From a virus, in IMG/VR virus record IMGVR_UViG_3300031521_000076, positions 1 to 57,753 of that record: a stretch of 57,753 nucleotides of DNA; one strand, 5' to 3'. The notes under the pieces were generated by a model, which saw only the letters and a program-made list of their open reading frames with translations, made no database searches and was not told the DNA's origin. The translations under genes were made by a program, and so were the position numbers. Below are positions 53,247 to 57,753 of this stretch, one piece after another. The number at the start of each line of letters is the position of its first letter. The first letter of the stretch is position 1.

Positions 53247-54229
53247 ATCATCTAAAAATCTATAATACTATTATTCAAAAAGCTAAATCTGAAAATAGAA
53301 TTAAATTACATAAAAATCATGATGATTTTATATATTATGAAAATCATCATATACTTCCAAAATGTATAGGAGGAGATAATAATAAAGAAAATTTAGTTTT
53401 ATTAGTTCCTAAAGAACATTTCATGTGCCATAAATTATTGACGTATATTTATTATGAAAATATTAAATTAGTTTATGCCTTTCATTGGATGTGTTATACA
53501 AAAAATTCAAATCATGATCGTACATATACAGTCACTGCTCGAGATTATGCGTATTTAAGAGAATTATATGTTTTAAGAGCAGTTTCAGATGAAACTAAAA
53601 TAAAAATAGGAAATGCTCACCGTGGAAAGCATTTAACTGAAGATCACAAGAAAAAATTAAGTCGAATTAAAAGTGTTGAAGAAATACAAAAAATTATACA
53701 AACACGAAAAGACAGAGAGTGTGGAAAAGGAGAAAAAAATTCGATGTATGGGAAGGGTTATTTAATATCCGGAGATAAAAACGGAAGATATCATAAAAAG
53801 CATTCTGAAGAATCTATATTTAAAATGCAGATAAGCGCCAAAAATAGAGATAAAATTAATTATCAAACTGAAGAATATAGAAATAAACAAAGTAAAAATT
53901 CATCAGGGAAGAACAATGGTATGTTTAATAAGTGTGCATATGATATATGGGTTGAAAAATATGGAAAAATAGAAGCTGATAAAAGAAATAATATAAAAAA
54001 ACAAAAATTACGTAAAGCTAAAAAACCGGCCAAAACTGAACAAGCAAAAGAAAATATGCGAATAGGCGCTTTAAACAGGCAAAAGTATGAATGTGAACAT
54101 TGTGGAAAGACTTTTGATGCAGGAAATCTTAAACAACACCAAATGCGAATAAAAACCTTACAAATCAAAGAGAAACTTGAACAGTGCCCGCGAGACGGAA
54201 TCGAAATGAATGCATATTTAGACAAATAA
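53243..54229 (+). CDS. HNH homing endonuclease with NUMOD3 repeats and zinc finger
   Basis: A 328-aa mobile endonuclease. Residues 30-65 hold the HNH core: YYENHHILPKCIGG (His35/His36), Asn50 in NKENLVLL, and KEHFMCH (His59, His63). Residues about 110-225 carry NUMOD3-type DNA-binding repeats (GNAHRGKHLTEDHKKKLS and similar). Near the C-terminus there is a C2H2-like finger (CEHCGKTFDAGNLKQHQM). It overlaps the resolvase gene by 4 bp and is followed by a gene-free 165-bp region. It is free-standing; no sign of a group I intron or intein was seen in the resolvase gene. Confidence 0.85.
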   Translation: MNHLKIYNTIIQKAKSENRIKLHKNHDDFIYYENHHILPKCIGGDNNKENLVLLVPKEHFMCHKLLTYIYYENIKLVYAFHWMCYTKNSNHDRTYTVTARDYAYLRELYVLRAVSDETKIKIGNAHRGKHLTEDHKKKLSRIKSVEEIQKIIQTRKDRECGKGEKNSMYGKGYLISGDKNGRYHKKHSEESIFKMQISAKNRDKINYQTEEYRNKQSKNSSGKNNGMFNKCAYDIWVEKYGKIEADKRNNIKKQKLRKAKKPAKTEQAKENMRIGALNRQKYECEHCGKTFDAGNLKQHQMRIKTLQIKEKLEQCPRDGIEMNAYLDK

Positions 54230-54312
54230 ACAGACAATAAATCAAAAATAGCCACTCACGAAAGATATAACATTTCCTTGAGCCTTAGATACTAATTATA
54301 TGGAACACCTCA

Positions 54313-54371
54313 AAAAAGTTTCACACAAAAATGTTAAAGTTTTGTTAAATATTAATTAAAGTTTTGTTAAA
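54313..54371 (+). promoter_or_regulatory. Bipartite conserved element, right copy, with doubled half-site
   Basis: AAAAAGTTTCACA (54313..54325), 8 nt, then TTAAAGTTTTGTTAAA (54334..54349), followed by a second perfect copy of the 16-mer at 54356..54371 (22-bp spacing, about two helical turns). The first two blocks match the element at 223..259. The second 16-mer supplies the TTTTG that sits 18 nt before the TATACTTA box of the next gene, so a bound protein would contact the promoter. Confidence 0.65.
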
Positions 54372-54384
54372 ATAAATTAAAAAT

Positions 54385-54392
54385 TATACTTA
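54385..54392 (+). promoter_or_regulatory. Bacteroidota-type promoter, TATACTTA
   Basis: TATACTTA (TAnnTTTG with two changes) lies 18 nt after TTTTG (54362..54366) and 2 nt before the ATG at 54395. The message would be leaderless. Confidence 0.45.
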
Positions 54393-54394
54393 AA

Positions 54395-54721
54395 ATGAAG
54401 AATATTAATAATGAAGTTTTCCTGAATAAAATCAGTCAAAGAATTAACAATGGCGAATTCGATAGTATGTTTGTAGTACCCTTTATGACTCGTAATTTAC
54501 TTATTTCAAGCATCAAGAATCATTTAAATGAAAGAGAATTAGATGGAAGAGTAAGAGTTTTGACAGATAAAGAAATATCTGACTGTATTAAAGAAACTAA
54601 AGAAATTGCTACTGAAATATTAAAAGCATATATCGCGAATAAATTTATGGAAATTACAGAAGATGGTTTGGTTTATACTGAACTTGGATTGCAAGCTGTA
54701 AAATATTCAAAATCTCAGTAA
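54395..54721 (+). CDS. Small helical protein, 108 aa
   Basis: A 108-aa, mostly helical soluble protein (MKNINNEVFLNKISQRINNG...). The C-terminal half (VLTDKEISDCIKETKEIATE... then GLVYTELGLQAVKYSK) might form a winged-helix-like shape. The unusual upstream regulatory region and leaderless start suggest a regulated gene, perhaps a regulator. A separate promoter for the next gene follows within 75 bp. The family is not recognised. Confidence 0.5.
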   Translation: MKNINNEVFLNKISQRINNGEFDSMFVVPFMTRNLLISSIKNHLNERELDGRVRVLTDKEISDCIKETKEIATEILKAYIANKFMEITEDGLVYTELGLQAVKYSKSQ

Positions 54722-54761
54722 AATATTGTGCATATTTATTTTTTCTTTCAAAAACTTTAGT

Positions 54762-54769
54762 TATATTTG
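54762..54769 (+). promoter_or_regulatory. Bacteroidota-type promoter, TATATTTG
   Basis: A perfect TAnnTTTG box with a T-run exactly 19 nt upstream (54739..54742). The ATG at 54796 is 26 nt downstream. It drives the nucleotidyltransferase and the fusion gene behind it. Confidence 0.7.
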
Positions 54770-54795
54770 CACATATACACTAAAAATCAATTTAC

Positions 54796-55404
54796 ATGAT
54801 AACAATTTTAATACCGGGCGGGTTCAAACCCTTGCATATGGGTCACTTAGACATGATTAATAAATATGTCAGTAATCCTGATGTGGAAAAAGTTATTCTT
54901 CTTGTGGGACCAAGTGTTCGTGATGGCCTTGATCAATCACAAGCAATTCAAATTATTGAGCTCGTATTAAAGGGTTATCCAAAGGTTATTGTGAAAGCAG
55001 TAAACGAAATATCTCCTGTGTTGGCTGCTTATCATTTCATAGATAAAGCCGAAAAGGGTACATATGCAATGGGTTGCTCTAAAAAAGGAGAAGATTACAA
55101 AAGAGTTAATAAATTTGTCAACGATTATGCATCTAAAAAATACCCTCTTCCTGAAGGTGTTAATGTTATAGAATTTCCTGTAGATGTAAAGCCGGCTATT
55201 TACATAGATAGAACGGATGGAAATAATGGGAAACCTATTTCAGCTTCAATACTTCGTCAAGATGTTCTTAATAATGATTATGAAAATTTTTATACAAATT
55301 ATGCAACAGAACAACTAACATTTAATGATGAAGAAGTTATAGGAGCATTATTTAATCTTTTAACATCATGTGTAACTACTTTCGATAAAGAAATTCAAAA
55401 CTAA
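54796..55404 (+). CDS. HIGH-superfamily nucleotidyltransferase (adenylyltransferase-like)
   Basis: A 202-aa nucleotidyltransferase that should join a nucleotide to a phosphorylated substrate. The ATP-binding H-x-G-H motif is in IPGGFKPLHMGHLDM near residue 17. The second signature, ISASILRQDVL (residues about 152-162), fits the I-S-x-T/S-x-x-R motif of NMN and pantetheine-phosphate adenylyltransferases. Length is close to these families. Many T4-like phages carry such a protein next to the same fusion gene found here (4-bp gap). The substrate is unknown. NMN would link it to NAD+ supply, of interest because this phage also encodes a NAD+-consuming PARP. Confidence 0.75.
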   Translation: MITILIPGGFKPLHMGHLDMINKYVSNPDVEKVILLVGPSVRDGLDQSQAIQIIELVLKGYPKVIVKAVNEISPVLAAYHFIDKAEKGTYAMGCSKKGEDYKRVNKFVNDYASKKYPLPEGVNVIEFPVDVKPAIYIDRTDGNNGKPISASILRQDVLNNDYENFYTNYATEQLTFNDEEVIGALFNLLTSCVTTFDKEIQN

Positions 55405-55408
55405 AATA

Positions 55409-57307
55409 ATGAGTGGAAAAGCAATTTCAAATAGCCGAAGGCTAACAAAGACTGAACTAATAGGCACATTTGGTTTTATATCAGATATTCTTATAAATAA
55501 ATTATATTTGGATAAAAGATCTTTTATCCCTGCTGGTTCTTATTGTAAGAAAGCAGAAGGAGAAATGTATGGTGATCTTGATATTCTTATTGAAAGCTCT
55601 TATATTACGGTGGGTACAATTGATTTTATATTTACTGAATTGGGGTATAAGACTTATAAAATGTCAGGCTTTGATCAAATTTCAATAGAAATCCCGATAT
55701 GCGGTGATTCAACATTAGGATTTGCCCAAGTAGATTTAATGCTTACTAATAATCTAAAATGGTCTGAGTTTGCATATTATTCTCCGGCTGCTGGTGAATC
55801 TAAATACAAAGCAATGTATCTTGGTTCATTAATTATGGCTATTGTTTCTGAATCTTATAAAAAACTTATTAAAGATTCTTCGGGAATTTTACAATCTTAT
55901 TCAATGCTAGCCTATCGTTTAAATGAAGGAATTGTTAAAGTTACAAAATCTCATATAGGAAAAAAGGGCTATATAAAAACTGCAAAAATAATTGATGAAG
56001 AATTTTTAACTGATGACCCAGCAGAAGTGATGATATTATGTTTCGGCAATAAAACACGAGTTAAATCTTTTGAAGAAGTTTGGACTCTTATTAATGACCC
56101 TGATTTTATTCATAAAGAAAAACTTCCTGAAATTCTTAGTAAATATAAATACTATTTGACAAATGCTCATGTAGAATTTCCAAAAGAACTTGAAGAACGA
56201 AAAATCAATACACATATAAAACATATAGAAGAACTTCTTTTCGAAGAAGGTGGAATTGAATTAATGGAAACTGTCTTAACAGGATTATATATTATAACAC
56301 TTGATCAACCAAGCGATCTTAAATTATCTGTTAAAATAGATGGCTCTCCCGCAATGTTTGGATGGTCAAAATTTGATGGTCTTCCAGATTATGGTGTATC
56401 AACTAAAGTAGTTTTCAATAAAACTCCTATTACATGTCACACGGATTTAGAAATTGATCTTATATTTGGCAATCGTCCAAATCTGGCGCATTCATTAAAA
56501 CTTTTTTTAAAATATATAGAATTCATTCATATTCCTGTCGGGGAAATGTGGCAGGGGGACTTTTTATTTGATGATAATAGTTTGCAAATAGCTTCACCTG
56601 ATTCATATTCATTTAGGCCCAATACTATAAAATATTTTGCAAAAAAAGAATTAATTGGCGAATCTGATTTTGGAATAATGTGGCACACTCGCTATACAGG
56701 AAGCATTATAAATCCAAGAGCTCATTATGATGTAGATATTTCTAAATTATGTAAAATTCATGGGCTTTATATGGCTGACCCATATCTTAAAAATGTTAAA
56801 GATTATGGAAATTTTTCAATTCAAAATGACATAACGAATATTAGAGTTAAACTTGAAGAGTTAAAAAGTATACATTATGAAGCGCTTATGGGTTATAAAA
56901 CTTTTAATGTGTTATTCCAAAAGTATCATAATCAAGTAATTAAAAAGGGCGAAGTTCTTGATAATGATTTTCAATCAAAATTTTTAATGTTTGTAAGAAC
57001 TGAAAAAGGAGATAATGTCGCGCTTAAAGTAATGGAGATAATTGCTGCTAATACGAAAGCAATTTCATTAATAATTCAAATAATTTTTTATCTAACTGAA
57101 TTTAAAAATTATCTTTCCTTTAAGCTTAATAAACACGCTCCTTATCAATCCTTTGTTGAACTTAAAACGGGAGAGCTCCAAAGTATTAATCAAGAAGGAT
57201 TTGCGATTTCTACTCCAAATGGAGATATTGTAAAATTTGTTGATAGAGGAGCGTTTTCCTTTCTTAATTTTTCAAATGATGTAATAAAAGGGTGGGAACA
57301 TGAATAA
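55409..57307 (+). CDS. Nucleotidyltransferase / ligase-like fusion protein (DUF6267-like)
   Basis: A 632-aa fusion. Residues about 38-112 fit a pol-beta-type minimal nucleotidyltransferase: PAGSYCKKAEGEMYGDLDIL gives Gly43-Ser44, then Asp56-x-Asp58, with a third acid at Asp109 (FAQVDLML). Residues about 300-470 fit a covalent nucleotidyltransferase/ligase core: LSVKIDGSPAMFGW gives the K-x-D-G motif with Lys309, then VGEMWQGDFLFDD (motif III-like) and SFRPNTIKYF. The C-terminal 150 residues are helical, ending in a beta-rich tail (EGFAISTPNGDIVKFVDR). This resembles the DUF6267 family of T4-like phages. Coupled to the HIGH-type enzyme, it suggests RNA end healing and sealing or a nucleotide-conjugation pathway; the chemistry is inferred. 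Confidence 0.65.
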   Translation: MSGKAISNSRRLTKTELIGTFGFISDILINKLYLDKRSFIPAGSYCKKAEGEMYGDLDILIESSYITVGTIDFIFTELGYKTYKMSGFDQISIEIPICGDSTLGFAQVDLMLTNNLKWSEFAYYSPAAGESKYKAMYLGSLIMAIVSESYKKLIKDSSGILQSYSMLAYRLNEGIVKVTKSHIGKKGYIKTAKIIDEEFLTDDPAEVMILCFGNKTRVKSFEEVWTLINDPDFIHKEKLPEILSKYKYYLTNAHVEFPKELEERKINTHIKHIEELLFEEGGIELMETVLTGLYIITLDQPSDLKLSVKIDGSPAMFGWSKFDGLPDYGVSTKVVFNKTPITCHTDLEIDLIFGNRPNLAHSLKLFLKYIEFIHIPVGEMWQGDFLFDDNSLQIASPDSYSFRPNTIKYFAKKELIGESDFGIMWHTRYTGSIINPRAHYDVDISKLCKIHGLYMADPYLKNVKDYGNFSIQNDITNIRVKLEELKSIHYEALMGYKTFNVLFQKYHNQVIKKGEVLDNDFQSKFLMFVRTEKGDNVALKVMEIIAANTKAISLIIQIIFYLTEFKNYLSFKLNKHAPYQSFVELKTGELQSINQEGFAISTPNGDIVKFVDRGAFSFLNFSNDVIKGWEHE

Positions 57308-57314
57308 ATAAAAC
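57307..57314 (+). promoter_or_regulatory. Weak late-like box (AATAAAAC)
   Basis: AATAAAAC differs by one base from TATAAAAC and lies 11 nt before the ATG at 57326, followed by the ACAAAC run seen at the other late boxes. It overlaps the stop codon of the fusion gene. Confidence 0.4.
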
Positions 57315-57325
57315 AAACAAACATT

Positions 57326-57753
57326 ATGGCAAGCACGATATCGAAAAAAAGATTATCAGATTTAGTATGTGTCTTAGGTCTGGATTGTTCAAAGTATCAA
57401 AAGGATATTAATTGGGCTAAAGCAAAAGCGGCAGGAATTGATTTTGCCTTTATTAAAATTACTGAAGGGACGACTGGACACGAGGATAATATTTATAATG
57501 TAAAAGCTAGAGCTCAATCTGCACAGCAAAATGGTGTAAAAATTGGATACTATCATTTTGCAAGACCAGGAAATGTAGCAGAACCTGAAGCTGATGCAAA
57601 AGAAGAAATTGAAAATGTAATGAGTCATATAAATTCTTTGCCTAAAGCAAATTTACCACTAGTTCTTGACCTTGAAGCATATTCAACGCAAATGTTATGG
57701 GATAAGAAAATTGATCATATGAATAGATTTGTATCAACCTTTATTGCCGGAAT
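57326..57753 (+). CDS. GH25-family endolysin (lysozyme), N-terminal part
   Basis: An open frame from the ATG at 57326 runs to the window end (142 complete codons). It encodes a glycoside hydrolase 25 muramidase, which cleaves the MurNAc-GlcNAc bond of peptidoglycan. Visible family motifs are VLGLDCSKYQKDINWAKAK (with the catalytic-site Asp of strand 1), AGIDFAFIKITEG, KIGYYHFARP and LPLVLDLEAY, which carries the D-x-E catalytic pair. There is no signal peptide. The first 12 residues (MASTISKKRLSD) precede the barrel. It is expected to be the host-lysis enzyme. Confidence 0.88.
   Translation, partial: MASTISKKRLSDLVCVLGLDCSKYQKDINWAKAKAAGIDFAFIKITEGTTGHEDNIYNVKARAQSAQQNGVKIGYYHFARPGNVAEPEADAKEEIENVMSHINSLPKANLPLVLDLEAYSTQMLWDKKIDHMNRFVSTFIAG

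Noticed and set aside
52590-54229. Group I intron or intein in the resolvase gene
   Set aside because: The resolvase frame is complete with all four acidic residues and the HNH gene starts at its stop; nothing interrupts the coding sequence.
1-57753. Recoded stop codons
   Set aside because: TAA, TAG (glycosyltransferase, 52222..52224) and TGA (resolvase, homing endonuclease) all end genes at sensible places, and long genes show no in-frame stops.
1-57753. tRNA genes
   Set aside because: None was recognised by eye in the intergenic gaps, all of which except 118..431 are under about 170 bp; a tRNA scan would settle it.

Overview
The window is a fragment of a large, AT-rich, T4-like contractile-tailed phage (myovirus) of a Bacteroidota host. 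The phage call rests on a gp25-type and a gp6-type baseplate wedge gene side by side (20892..23161), a tail-tube-like gene, many very long fibre and appendage proteins, a GH25 endolysin, a RuvC-type resolvase and two free-standing homing endonucleases. The host call rests on promoters of the Bacteroidota form (T-run, 19 nt, TAnnTTTG) in front of the non-structural genes, on FISUMP domains in virion proteins, and on start codons without Shine-Dalgarno sequences. TAA, TAG and TGA all act as stops, so the code is standard. Both ends of the window cut through genes.

Layout. (1) 1..8485, minus strand: distal tail and fibre proteins, ending with a start fragment at 1..117. (2) 8541..9377, plus: a divergent structural protein. 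(3) 9468..15193, mostly plus: an accessory/early cassette with a lipoprotein, small unknown genes, a complete WGR-PARP and a 383-aa unknown. An antisense GIY-YIG homing endonuclease lies inside it. (4) 15266..33446, minus: the baseplate block. From its promoter end it reads: S1-domain protein, FISUMP/LRR protein, amidoligase-like protein, a 190-aa unknown, a neck/adaptor candidate, a 1582-aa repeat polyprotein, gp25, gp6, a 90-aa protein and a 1782-aa baseplate/FISUMP protein. (5) 33602..50200, plus: large virion proteins, two paralogues with Gly-rich starts, a membrane-anchored spanin-like protein and the tail-tube-like protein. (6) 50277..57753, plus: a virion protein, a GT4 glycosyltransferase, a glycine-zipper protein, RuvC, HNH endonuclease, a HIGH-type nucleotidyltransferase, a nucleotidyltransferase/ligase-like fusion, and the start of a GH25 lysozyme.

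Two promoter classes divide the genome by function. Accessory genes carry Bacteroidota-type boxes. Structural operons carry a T4-late-like TATAAATA/TATAAAAC box 6-12 nt before the start codon, so their mRNAs should be leaderless or nearly so. A third signal, a bipartite element of about 37 bp, occurs once near each end of the window.

The most striking system is the 1582-aa protein at 23243..27991. It holds eight modules of about 180-217 aa, six of them copies of one domain. At its N-terminus and at every module boundary there is an L-x-E/S-type site matching the T4 prohead protease consensus. I infer a polyprotein of packaged internal proteins matured during head assembly. Other points of interest are the phage PARP with an intact H-Y-E triad, the phage S1 protein alongside leaderless mRNAs, the repeatedly permuted FISUMP domains, and the nucleotidyltransferase pair at 54796..57307.
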